A stretch of 64,000 bases of DNA, taken from positions 23,420 to 87,419 of the forward strand of contig JBEBSD010000018.1 in NCBI GenBank assembly GCA_040394475.1, written 5' to 3'. The notes beneath the pieces are model-generated. The model saw only the letters and a list, made by a program, of their open reading frames with translations. It ran no database searches and was not told the origin of the DNA. Every line of letters starts with the position of its first letter. Within the stretch, counting starts at the first letter, position 1. A program made the position numbers and the translations under genes. The DNA comes from JBEBSD01 sp040394475. GTDB lineage: Bacteria; Bacteroidota; Bacteroidia; Cytophagales; Spirosomataceae. Positions 25,681-33,613 of this stretch are shown here, piece by piece.

Positions 25681-26913
25681 CTAATGCCGTTTTTTCTTTT
25701 CAGCAGCTTCTGCAGTGCGATTTTTCCTGCCGGCCTTATCCAGCGCTGCGATTTTTATTTTGAGTACTTCCACCGTCTGTTTGGCTCCGGCGAAGGCAAT
25801 CAGCAGCTGCCTCTTATGCGCTATGAGGTGCGGATAATCCACGTGTCTCCCTCCGATGAGGTAAATCATGTTGTGAAACGTGATACCGTCGTTGCTGAAC
25901 GAGATGGTCAACGGATCCCGTTTCTCCGGATTGGGATTCGATACCAGTACATATCTTCCGTCACGCAGGCGCATTCCATAGAATTTGGAACTTGCATCGG
26001 GAAAATTGGTCTTACGGGGCGCGCTCCAGGTCCGGCCGTTGTCGTCCGAAAAAGCGCGGTACAGGAAGCCGCTTTCTTTATTATCTCTGAAAAGGGCCAG
26101 CAGCCTCTGATCCGGCAGCACCCACCAGCAAGGTTCCTCCGCTATGAATTCCGATTTTTTGTCGTACCGGGCCAGATAGAAAGATCCCCAGGTCTGGTAC
26201 GACGCGGTTCCCCCAACCAAAAAGTGCACGTTGCGATGCTGATCTCTCCGTGACATCATCCATTCTCCGGTAGGGATTTTCTGAGGCGGGAAATTGTTTA
26301 AGGCGTTATCATACACGAGCCCGTAATAGCGCCAGTTATCCGACTCCTCTGCCAGTTCAAATGCATGCAGCTGAAGCCCTTCACCCGAGAATCCTGGTGC
26401 ATGATACCTGCTTGCCAGGGCAAGTAACTTACCGTCACGAAGCCAGAAGCCTCTTGCAATCCATCCGAAACCCGGATCCGGGGGAATGGTCAATTCTTGC
26501 GGCCTGCTCCATTTAACCCCGTTTTTACTGGTAGCAAAAAACACACGCTGATCCGCCTGATCGTGTTTCGGTACGACATTGCGATGCGCACCGGTAACCG
26601 GTATGCCCGGACCGTCGCTCCACATCACCCAATACCGGTTCCGGTAAAAAACCAGGTAATTATGCTGATTCACACGTTTTCCGCCCTGATTGCGGACATC
26701 GTTCACGACACGGTGTTTTACCCGCACCCGGGGAAGTTCCTCAAAGGCGATATCGCGTGTATTTTCCGGAACCCACGCTCCTTCCAGCATTGGCCGGACC
26801 GGGTCTGACTCCCCGGCACGATAAACACTGTCTTCCTGGGCAACAGCGGCTGCATACGCAAACATCATGCCCAGTACCATTCCTACACAGCGAGTCGTTA
26901 TTTCATCAGCCAT
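25681..26913 (-). CDS. BNR-repeat propeller protein, putative exo-acting glycosidase
   Basis: A 410-residue exported propeller protein with Asp-box-like repeats FFATSKNGVKWSRP, AFSDDNGRTWSAP and SFSNDGITFHNM. Signal-like sequence MVLGMMFAYAAAVAQ starts at residue 12. ATG 26913 has AGGGGG upstream but overlaps the isomerase gene by 16 bp; ATG 26880 would avoid overlap, so the start is uncertain. The overlap suggests translational coupling with the sugar isomerase. The C-terminal tail is very basic (KAGRKNRTAEAAEKKKRH). Family-level function is unclear: sialidase-like fold, substrate unknown, probably a side-chain enzyme for the locus B glycan. Confidence 0.72.
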   Translation of the reverse strand: MADEITTRCVGMVLGMMFAYAAAVAQEDSVYRAGESDPVRPMLEGAWVPENTRDIAFEELPRVRVKHRVVNDVRNQGGKRVNQHNYLVFYRNRYWVMWSDGPGIPVTGAHRNVVPKHDQADQRVFFATSKNGVKWSRPQELTIPPDPGFGWIARGFWLRDGKLLALASRYHAPGFSGEGLQLHAFELAEESDNWRYYGLVYDNALNNFPPQKIPTGEWMMSRRDQHRNVHFLVGGTASYQTWGSFYLARYDKKSEFIAEEPCWWVLPDQRLLALFRDNKESGFLYRAFSDDNGRTWSAPRKTNFPDASSKFYGMRLRDGRYVLVSNPNPEKRDPLTISFSNDGITFHNMIYLIGGRHVDYPHLIAHKRQLLIAFAGAKQTVEVLKIKIAALDKAGRKNRTAEAAEKKKRH

Positions 26914-27773
26914 TTCACCCCCTCTGAAAGTTCCTGAACAGACTTTGCGTTGTCTTGTTCTATAAAAGCATGCTTTAGCCCCGCGAGGTGCGCATGCTGA
27001 AATATTCGTTTGAAATCAACTATTCCCGTACCAATTACACAGGGCTTTTGGGTTGCTGCGGAAAAGTCCTTCACATGCCATAGCGGAAAGCGCTTCGGAT
27101 ATTGCCTGAATAAATCGACCGGGTCTGCCCCGGCCATCACTGCCCAGCCTAAATCAAGCTGCATAAAGACTTTATCTTCATCGGTATGCTCCATAATGTA
27201 TTGAAAGGCCGTTGTATCCCCTACTTTTTCGAATTCCCTCTTATGATTATGGTAAGCAAAATTCATCCCTCTTTTGCCGGCTTCGTCCGCCGCTTTCACA
27301 AATAGCGCGGTGGTCGCTTTGATTTCATCCGGTGTGGCGATCGCCGATCCGGCACAAACCGCCCAGCGGCATCCTCCTTCCGCCAGTCCGTCCAAAACGG
27401 CGTCCAGGTTATCTCTTAAATTGGGTTTGTTCGCCTTCGAAGGATCCTGATCGCTCCTTGGGATGCCTCCGATGTGATTGCCTATCCACTTCATCCCGAG
27501 ATCGCCGGTTATCCGGAAAAACTCTTTTGGCCGGTACCCGTAATACAATCCCTGTTCACCGGCAGCCGTTTCCAGCTCTTTCACTCCTATAGCTGCAACC
27601 GCTTCCAATTGTCGCCGTACGTCGGTACCGGGCGCTGTCAGCTGGTCCTTCAGCGAATACAACTGTAACCCTACGGGAACCTGCTGCCTGAATTTTGCCG
27701 GAACATTTGCCAATCCCTGGTGAAACAAGAGGCCCAGGCCCGGCAATGCCGCTAAAAATGTTTGTCTCTTCAT
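26898..27773 (-). CDS. Sugar isomerase/epimerase, TIM barrel (xylose isomerase-like)
   Basis: A 291-residue xylose-isomerase-like TIM-barrel protein with an export signal (MKRQTFLAALPGLGLLFHQGLANV). The barrel opens VPVGLQLYSLKDQLTAP. Metal ligands fit the family pattern in GMNFAYHNHKREFE, MQLDLGWAVMAGADP, FPLWHVKDFSA and HAFIEQDNAKSV. Members of this group include 3-keto-sugar isomerases and lyases that work with Gfo/Idh/MocA oxidoreductases. It starts 17 bp after the PQQ dehydrogenase gene, on the same strand. Export to the periplasm is consistent with chemistry on imported oligosaccharide products; the exact reaction is unknown. Confidence 0.85.
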   Translation of the reverse strand: MKRQTFLAALPGLGLLFHQGLANVPAKFRQQVPVGLQLYSLKDQLTAPGTDVRRQLEAVAAIGVKELETAAGEQGLYYGYRPKEFFRITGDLGMKWIGNHIGGIPRSDQDPSKANKPNLRDNLDAVLDGLAEGGCRWAVCAGSAIATPDEIKATTALFVKAADEAGKRGMNFAYHNHKREFEKVGDTTAFQYIMEHTDEDKVFMQLDLGWAVMAGADPVDLFRQYPKRFPLWHVKDFSAATQKPCVIGTGIVDFKRIFQHAHLAGLKHAFIEQDNAKSVQELSEGVKWLMK

Positions 27774-27790
27774 CCTGTTTAAGCTGCTGT

Positions 27791-29977
27791 TTATCGTTCG
27801 GGCAGGGCGAACGCGACATACGAATCCCCTGACTTACTGCCAATTTTGCCGCCTCCGCAGGCGATTACCACATACTGCTTATTGTTTACCGTATAAGTAG
27901 CCGGCGTCGCGTAGCCGGCCGCCGGCAGGGAGGCTGCCCATAACACGTCTCCGGTATGTTTATCAAACGCGCGGATTTTTTCATCTTTCGTAGCGGCAAT
28001 GAATACCAATCCGCCTTTGGTGACCACAGGGCCGCCATAATTTTCGGTGCCTGTGGGCGGTATGCCCTTCCGGATCAATTCTTCGTATTCGCCTAACGGC
28101 ACTTTCCACATCAGTTTTCCCGTGTTTAAATTAACGGCATTGAGCGTCCCCCACGGAGGCTTGATGCCCGGATAACCGTTGGCGTCCAGGAACCGGTCAT
28201 AGCCCTGATGTTTATAAGGTACCTGGTGTTCCGGCGGCTTGCTGCCGGCTGCCGCAGGCCTGCCGGCGTCGGCCTTCCCGGGTAATTTCAGCACATAGGC
28301 AATCAACGCGTCCAGTTCATCCGCGGACAGCTGGTTAAAACCCGGCATCATATTCCGGCCTCCCCGTATCACTTTTTCAATCTCTTTTTTACTGTATCGC
28401 GCCGCGAGATCCAGCAGCGGAGGAAAAGAACTATCTTTCCCTTTCAGATCCGCACCGTGACATTCGGCACAGTTGGCCAGGTACAAACCGGAGCCGATTC
28501 CCGTAAGGGAGCGATCGTTCCTGATACCGGAAGGATAATCGATCATGACCTGCATCCAGGGAAGTTCGGTACTGTTGACGTATAAAATCTGGGTTTCGAC
28601 GTCTACAGCAGCGCCTCCCCACTCGGCGCCCCCGTCATACCCGGGGAAAATCCAGGCGCCATCCTTACTGGGCGGCGTGAACATGGCGGTATGCTTAATG
28701 GTCCGGTACCGCTTAAGCAGCTCCTGATAAGTGTCCGGGAACAGGTCATTGACATCTTCGGGATTAAATTGCTGCCGGGCGAAGGGCTCCGGCAATACCG
28801 GAACCGGCTGCGTAGGCCAGGGCGCTTCATTGGGTAAAGCGCCCTCCGTTATGACCGGTCGTTCTTCTATCGGAAACACCGGCTCGCCGGTTTCCCTGTC
28901 AAACACAAAGATATACCCGTGCTTGGTTACCTGGGCGACCGCATCAATTTTCTTTCCGTCCTTGTAAAGTGTTACCAGGTTCGGATTTGCGGGTAAATCC
29001 CTGTCCCAGAGATCGTGATGCACCACCTGGTAATGCCAGATATACGCCCCGGTTTCCGCATCGAGTGCGATGAGCGAGTTGGCAAACAGGTTTTTCCCTT
29101 TCCGGAATGCGCCGTAAAAGTCAGGGGTTGCCGAACCGGTGGGGACATACACGATGCCCCTGCGTTCGTCAAGGGACACCCCCGGCCAGCTATTGGCGCC
29201 ACCGATAAACTGCCATGCCTGTTTATCTTCCCAGGAGTCGTAGCCCGGCTCTCCCGGATGGGGAATCGTATGAAATATCCAGCGCCTTTTCCCGGTGCGT
29301 ACATCATAGGCCCGGACATGCCCGGGCGCAGCGCCGTGCGATTCCTTCACCTTGGAACCTATGATCAGGAGGTCCTTATAAATAATTCCCGGCGACGTGC
29401 TTCCCACAAACACCTTTTTGTCGATATCAGCATCCAAATCCCTGGTCAGATCGATATAACCATGGTGACCAAAATCAGTAAACGGCCGGCCTGTTTTTGC
29501 ATCGACGGCATATACCCGGTTACCTGTGCCGTAAAAGATACGTTCCTCACCCGTCCGGTCGTCCTTAAAATAAACAACCCCGCGGGTGATCGTATAAAAT
29601 GACATTTCCTCTTCTCCTTCCCGCGGTTTGACGAGGGCCGGATCGAACAACCATAGTTGTTTGCCCGTTGCCGCATCCAGGGCAAATAATTTGGAACGTG
29701 GGCTGGTTCCGTACAGAATCCCCTTCACGATAATGGGGTTGCACTGAATCTGGCTGCGGTTGGAGGTATCTTTATCACCCGTAGTAAAGGTCCACGCTAC
29801 TTCCAGTTCCGAAACATTATCCCTGTTAATCTGTACTGCGGTCGAGTACCTGCTGGCGTCTTTGGTACCTGCATAGTTTTCCCAGGAGCTGTAGTCCGGA
29901 GCGGAAGTATTCCTGCATGCCCCGAGCGTAAGCGCCAGCAAGGCAAAGGAGAAAGCACTATTTTTTTTTGAAATCAT
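27791..29977 (-). CDS. PQQ-dependent quinoprotein dehydrogenase with inserted cytochrome c domain
   Basis: A 728-residue periplasmic lipoprotein (LALTLGAC, Cys21). PQQ beta-propeller blades run about 30-480 (VYAVDAKTGRPF, LIALDAETGAYIWHY) and resume at 600-728 (VNLNTGKLMWKVPLG, AFDKHTGDVLWAASLPA). A class I cytochrome c domain is inserted at about 490-575: heme site CAECH at 503-507, and MMPGF at 543-547 for the axial Met. Such proteins oxidise sugars or alcohols and pass electrons to the respiratory chain. It overlaps the GH28 gene by 4 bp (29974-29977), so coupled translation is likely. No PQQ synthesis genes are in the window. Confidence 0.9.
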   Translation of the reverse strand: MISKKNSAFSFALLALTLGACRNTSAPDYSSWENYAGTKDASRYSTAVQINRDNVSELEVAWTFTTGDKDTSNRSQIQCNPIIVKGILYGTSPRSKLFALDAATGKQLWLFDPALVKPREGEEEMSFYTITRGVVYFKDDRTGEERIFYGTGNRVYAVDAKTGRPFTDFGHHGYIDLTRDLDADIDKKVFVGSTSPGIIYKDLLIIGSKVKESHGAAPGHVRAYDVRTGKRRWIFHTIPHPGEPGYDSWEDKQAWQFIGGANSWPGVSLDERRGIVYVPTGSATPDFYGAFRKGKNLFANSLIALDAETGAYIWHYQVVHHDLWDRDLPANPNLVTLYKDGKKIDAVAQVTKHGYIFVFDRETGEPVFPIEERPVITEGALPNEAPWPTQPVPVLPEPFARQQFNPEDVNDLFPDTYQELLKRYRTIKHTAMFTPPSKDGAWIFPGYDGGAEWGGAAVDVETQILYVNSTELPWMQVMIDYPSGIRNDRSLTGIGSGLYLANCAECHGADLKGKDSSFPPLLDLAARYSKKEIEKVIRGGRNMMPGFNQLSADELDALIAYVLKLPGKADAGRPAAAGSKPPEHQVPYKHQGYDRFLDANGYPGIKPPWGTLNAVNLNTGKLMWKVPLGEYEELIRKGIPPTGTENYGGPVVTKGGLVFIAATKDEKIRAFDKHTGDVLWAASLPAAGYATPATYTVNNKQYVVIACGGGKIGSKSGDSYVAFALPER

Positions 29978-31620
29978 CTTTTTAATTCTATTTCGCCGGC
30001 CGCTGCACCGTGATCGGCCAATAAGGATTTGTCTGCATCCCCGACAGGGGTGCCGGTTATTTTAACCTGGTGACTGCGCCCGCCCTGCAGGTGCAGAAAA
30101 AGTCCGTTTTCAGGACGGTAAGTGATACGGTCCAGGTGGAGTTTACCAGTGTTATAGGCATAGGCAATTGTTTTATTTTCCGGAACATGAATACTGGAAT
30201 TCTTAAGGGTTATATTTTCTGCATTGTACAGCTCGATACCGTTATCCGCACGGATGTGCACGTTATTGAATTGAATGTTTCTGATAGGCATTTCCGGAAG
30301 TCCGCGCACAAAAATCCCTTGTTTTGCCCCCTCACAATGGATTTCATCCAGGTTGAAATTCAAAAAACGGGGAGTTTCGATTCCTGCGGTCACCGCCTCA
30401 TCCGGAGGCGGCACCCGTTTGCCATCGACCATGAACGCAGAAGGTTTTGCATCATAATACATGTCGAACAACACCGCAGCGTCTTTTATCTTGCTCATAT
30501 AAATCCTACTGATGAATACATTCTCTACGACTCCTCCCCTGCCGCGCTGACTTTTAAAGCGCAAGCCGATGTCGGTACCGATGAACGTACAATCTGAAAC
30601 ATAGAGATTGCGTGCCCCTCCGCTCATTTCGCTGCCTACCACAAAGCCGCCATGGGCATGGTATACAACACAATTACGAATCCACACATTTTCAGTCGGC
30701 ATGGCCATTTTGCGCCCATACTCGTTCTTTCCGCTTTTTATACAAATCGCGTCATCTCCCACGTCGAACGTACAGTTCTCCACCAATACATTGTAACAAG
30801 ACTCAATATCCAGACCGTCTCCATTCGATGCATACCAGGGATTACGGACTGTCAGGTTGCGGATGATAATATTCCTGCTCCCCAGCGGGTGAATATTCCA
30901 GGCGCCGGAATTCTGGAAGGTGACTCCTTCCAGCAGTATCCCGTCACAGTTTTCCAGCACGATCAGATTGGGCCGCAGGAAATCCTTTATATCCTCATAG
31001 AAATCCGCCGACTTGTCCGCCGTTATTTCACCCGGGTCCTGGTAATGGCTTCCGCGGAGTGCGCTCCCGGAGATATACCAGACAGAGCCGTCAGCATTCA
31101 GCACGCCTTTTTTACCGGAGGTCAGTTCCTTCCACTGGGAGGCTGTCATTTTCCCCCGTTTCACACTTCTCCATGCATCCCCTTGTCCGTCAATAATTCC
31201 TTCGCCGGTAATAGCGATATTCTTTTTACCTGCTGCCCGTATCGGCGAATGTCTGCGCATTTGCCGCAGCCCCTCGTATCCTGTTTCGACTAACGGATAC
31301 TGTTCAAGATCGGTAGTAAACTGCAGCAGAGCATTTTTCGCGAGGCTGAGATTAACGTTGCTTTCCATTTCCAGCGGCCCGGTTATCCAGAGACCATCGG
31401 AGACAAAAACCACTCCGCCGCCGCCGGCGCTACAGGCTTTTATAGCCTGGTTAATAGGAACAGTGTTGAGCGCTGCAATTTCGGACTTAGCCCCGAACGC
31501 CACGATATGAAATGTATCGGCCTTAAAAACAGGCCGTTGGATGGCAGGTAACGGAACGTCCGCCTGAGCGCTTACGACGCCATGGGAACCAATAAGCAAC
31601 GAAATAAAAAGCCACTTCAT
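29974..31620 (-). CDS. GH28-family polygalacturonase-like glycosidase
   Basis: A right-handed beta-helix glycoside hydrolase, 548 residues from ATG 31620 (MKWLFISLLIGSHGVVSAQ signal). The GH28 catalytic set is recognisable: NGDGLDIES at 266-274, GDDAICIKSG at 289-298, AHGGFVVGSE near 322-331 and RFKSQRGRGG near 354-363. Beta-helix repeats follow (VENVFISRIYMSKIKD, NITLKNSSIHVPENK). GH28 enzymes hydrolyse alpha-1,4-galacturonan or rhamnogalacturonan. It sits between a PL1 lyase and the PQQ dehydrogenase in one operon. GH28 membership is strong; endo or exo mode is unknown. Confidence 0.92.
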   Translation of the reverse strand: MKWLFISLLIGSHGVVSAQADVPLPAIQRPVFKADTFHIVAFGAKSEIAALNTVPINQAIKACSAGGGGVVFVSDGLWITGPLEMESNVNLSLAKNALLQFTTDLEQYPLVETGYEGLRQMRRHSPIRAAGKKNIAITGEGIIDGQGDAWRSVKRGKMTASQWKELTSGKKGVLNADGSVWYISGSALRGSHYQDPGEITADKSADFYEDIKDFLRPNLIVLENCDGILLEGVTFQNSGAWNIHPLGSRNIIIRNLTVRNPWYASNGDGLDIESCYNVLVENCTFDVGDDAICIKSGKNEYGRKMAMPTENVWIRNCVVYHAHGGFVVGSEMSGGARNLYVSDCTFIGTDIGLRFKSQRGRGGVVENVFISRIYMSKIKDAAVLFDMYYDAKPSAFMVDGKRVPPPDEAVTAGIETPRFLNFNLDEIHCEGAKQGIFVRGLPEMPIRNIQFNNVHIRADNGIELYNAENITLKNSSIHVPENKTIAYAYNTGKLHLDRITYRPENGLFLHLQGGRSHQVKITGTPVGDADKSLLADHGAAAGEIELKR

Positions 31621-31669
31621 AGTAGGTAGATACGGGTAAAAAGCCATCGGTCCGCACCGCGGACTTGTT

Positions 31670-33115
31670 TTAGTGTTGGGTCGCCAGGTACTTGTTTTTG
31701 CGATACTGAAGGTCCGTCACTAGGCTATTGACGTACCTCTCGATATTGGTATAATCCGGGTGCAGATCGCTGCCCGAGGCATCGTTCACCGAAGGGTTTA
31801 AGCCATGCGCCGTCTCCCAGTCATCTGGCATGCCGTCGCCATCGGAATCGACCGGGCTTGCAGCCGATTGTAATCCGGGCCAGCCTCCGACATCTTTTTG
31901 GGAATCAATAATGCCGTTCCTGCTGCCCCTGGAGGCCTTGAAGTCATAGGTGCCGTCCCTCACATTCCGTACAATACGCTCATCGACTGCATCCCGGTGC
32001 AGACTGGCGCCCGCAAAAGCCAGCACCAGTCTGTATGCCTCCAAAGCGGTATGGGTCCGGACATTGTTTTCAATCGGATGCGGGCTGTTTCTGCGCATTT
32101 GCTGTTGGTCAGCGACCGGAACAGCGCCGAATTTTTCATCAAACTGGTTATACACACCAAACTGCCAGTTGTCCCTGGTGGCTCTTTCACTGCCCTCCAC
32201 ATAGTTTCCGTCAATGTAGAATTTTCCCCATACATTTTCGATTTCATCGCCTGAATCCAGCTCCTTACCGATGGAGAGTATACGCTCCCGGTGCAGCGAG
32301 GCCGGACCGGGTTTGTAGTAACAATTGACCAGGTTCGCATTTGCTGCTTCTCCGCCATAGGCATTGTTGTGCCACCAGTTGTAGATCACGTTGTTCCGGA
32401 GGTCTGTCAGGCTCGACAATGCGGCCTCGTGCACGTCTCCCAACCGCGGCATACGGCTGTCGTGATGAGCCAGAAGGTTATGATGAAAGGAGGACCGGCG
32501 TCCGCCCCATATCGCTCCGTAACTGTGAGTGCCTTTTTCATGGACCGAGTTCCGAAGCCCCTCCGAGATGAGGCACCATTGCATCGTCAGGTTTTCATTC
32601 GAGTAAAAGGACGCGCACTCGTCGGTAGCCCAGCTTACCGAGCAATGGTCAATGAGTATATTTTTCCGGAATCTTCCCCCGATACTGTCCCCTTCCCGCC
32701 GGGTTTCATCCCCCAGCCGAAACCGCATGAAACGAATGATAACATTGTCCGCCGCAACATTAAACGGGTAATCTCTCACGCAGATACCCTCTCCGGGCGC
32801 GGTTTGTCCTGCGATCGTTATATCGCCGTTGCGAATAGTCAGATTACTCTTCAATTTAATCGTTCCGGAAACCGTGAATACCACGATCCGCGGACCCGCT
32901 GCATTAATTGCTTCCCTGAGGCTCCCGGGACCGGCATCCAGCAGGTTGGTCACTTTGATCACGCTGCCTCCTCTTCCTCCGGTCGTATGTCTGCCAAAAC
33001 CTTCAGCGCCCGGAAACGCATCCACTCCGGAAACACTGTCTTTTGCCTGATTTCCTTCCGGATCAAAAGCCGGCAACGCAGCCAGCAGCAGCAAGTTGAT
33101 AAAAAAAAGATTCAT
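31670..33115 (-). CDS. Pectate lyase, polysaccharide lyase family 1-like
   Basis: An exported right-handed beta-helix lyase. I chose ATG 33115 (MNLFFINLLLLAALPAF signal) over 33145. The start is diagnostic: DAFPGAEGFGRHTTGGRGG and GPGSLREAINAAGPRIVVFTVSG, then TIAGQTAPGEGICVRD, ILIDHCSVSWATDECASFY and FHHNLLAHHDSRMPRLG, the last holding candidate catalytic and calcium-site basic residues. A C-terminal thrombospondin-3-like calcium loop DSDGDGMPDDWE is followed by YTNIERYVNSLV, common in bacterial PL1 proteins. It cleaves pectate by beta-elimination (family knowledge) and is the first catabolic enzyme gene in locus B. Confidence 0.92.
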   Translation of the reverse strand: MNLFFINLLLLAALPAFDPEGNQAKDSVSGVDAFPGAEGFGRHTTGGRGGSVIKVTNLLDAGPGSLREAINAAGPRIVVFTVSGTIKLKSNLTIRNGDITIAGQTAPGEGICVRDYPFNVAADNVIIRFMRFRLGDETRREGDSIGGRFRKNILIDHCSVSWATDECASFYSNENLTMQWCLISEGLRNSVHEKGTHSYGAIWGGRRSSFHHNLLAHHDSRMPRLGDVHEAALSSLTDLRNNVIYNWWHNNAYGGEAANANLVNCYYKPGPASLHRERILSIGKELDSGDEIENVWGKFYIDGNYVEGSERATRDNWQFGVYNQFDEKFGAVPVADQQQMRRNSPHPIENNVRTHTALEAYRLVLAFAGASLHRDAVDERIVRNVRDGTYDFKASRGSRNGIIDSQKDVGGWPGLQSAASPVDSDGDGMPDDWETAHGLNPSVNDASGSDLHPDYTNIERYVNSLVTDLQYRKNKYLATQH

Positions 33116-33162
33116 GTCATATTTCGTTAGTAACCTGATCACCATGCGAGGTAGTCAGCGCC

Positions 33163-33603
33163 TTACAGATCACCTCCTTCATCGTGGTAATCATTATCAT
33201 CCGAAATCCGGAAATTGACGCTGGGCAGCCAATTGGACGGCTCGACGGCGCCATCCGCTGCGACTGTCCGAACCCTTGCGTAATACCAGGTATCCTTTGC
33301 AATTTCACCCTTTTTCAGCACGATGAAAGTTGTATCTGTTTTAAAGGAAAATTCAGCTCCCGCGGAAAACAGCGTATCCTCCGAGATAATAATCTCATAG
33401 GCCGTTCTCCGGGGATTTGTGTACAATGCCTCCTGCCAGACAAGTCTGGCCTGATCCGGCTTGTAGGAAATCGAAACAGTACCGGTGGGCATGAATAACC
33501 TCGTTGGCTGGTAGGTATTCTCCTTCTCATCCTTACAGGACGACAAGGCCCCCAGAGTCACCGAAAAGATTGTCAACAGTATCCAAAAGTGCTTCTTCAT
33601 CAT
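33163..33603 (-). CDS. Small lipoprotein with fibronectin type III-like domain
   Basis: A 146-residue lipoprotein: signal MMKKHFWILLTIFSVTLGALSSC, then one Fn3-like beta domain (VSISYKPDQARLVWQEALYTNPRRTAYEI, DTWYYARVRTVAADGAVEPSNWLP). The longer open frame to 33816 overlaps SusD and lacks a signal, so I reject it and use ATG 33603. It lies 10 bp after SusD and 47 bp before the PL1 gene, the place where surface glycan-binding lipoproteins usually sit. A role as a surface accessory binding protein is inferred from position. Confidence 0.8.
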   Translation of the reverse strand: MMKKHFWILLTIFSVTLGALSSCKDEKENTYQPTRLFMPTGTVSISYKPDQARLVWQEALYTNPRRTAYEIIISEDTLFSAGAEFSFKTDTTFIVLKKGEIAKDTWYYARVRTVAADGAVEPSNWLPSVNFRISDDNDYHDEGGDL

Positions 33604-33613
33604 TTTGCATCCA

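Noticed and set aside
32291..33130. 279-codon plus-strand frame opposite the PL1 gene
   Set aside because: Antisense shadow; composition is basic and low in recognisable motifs.
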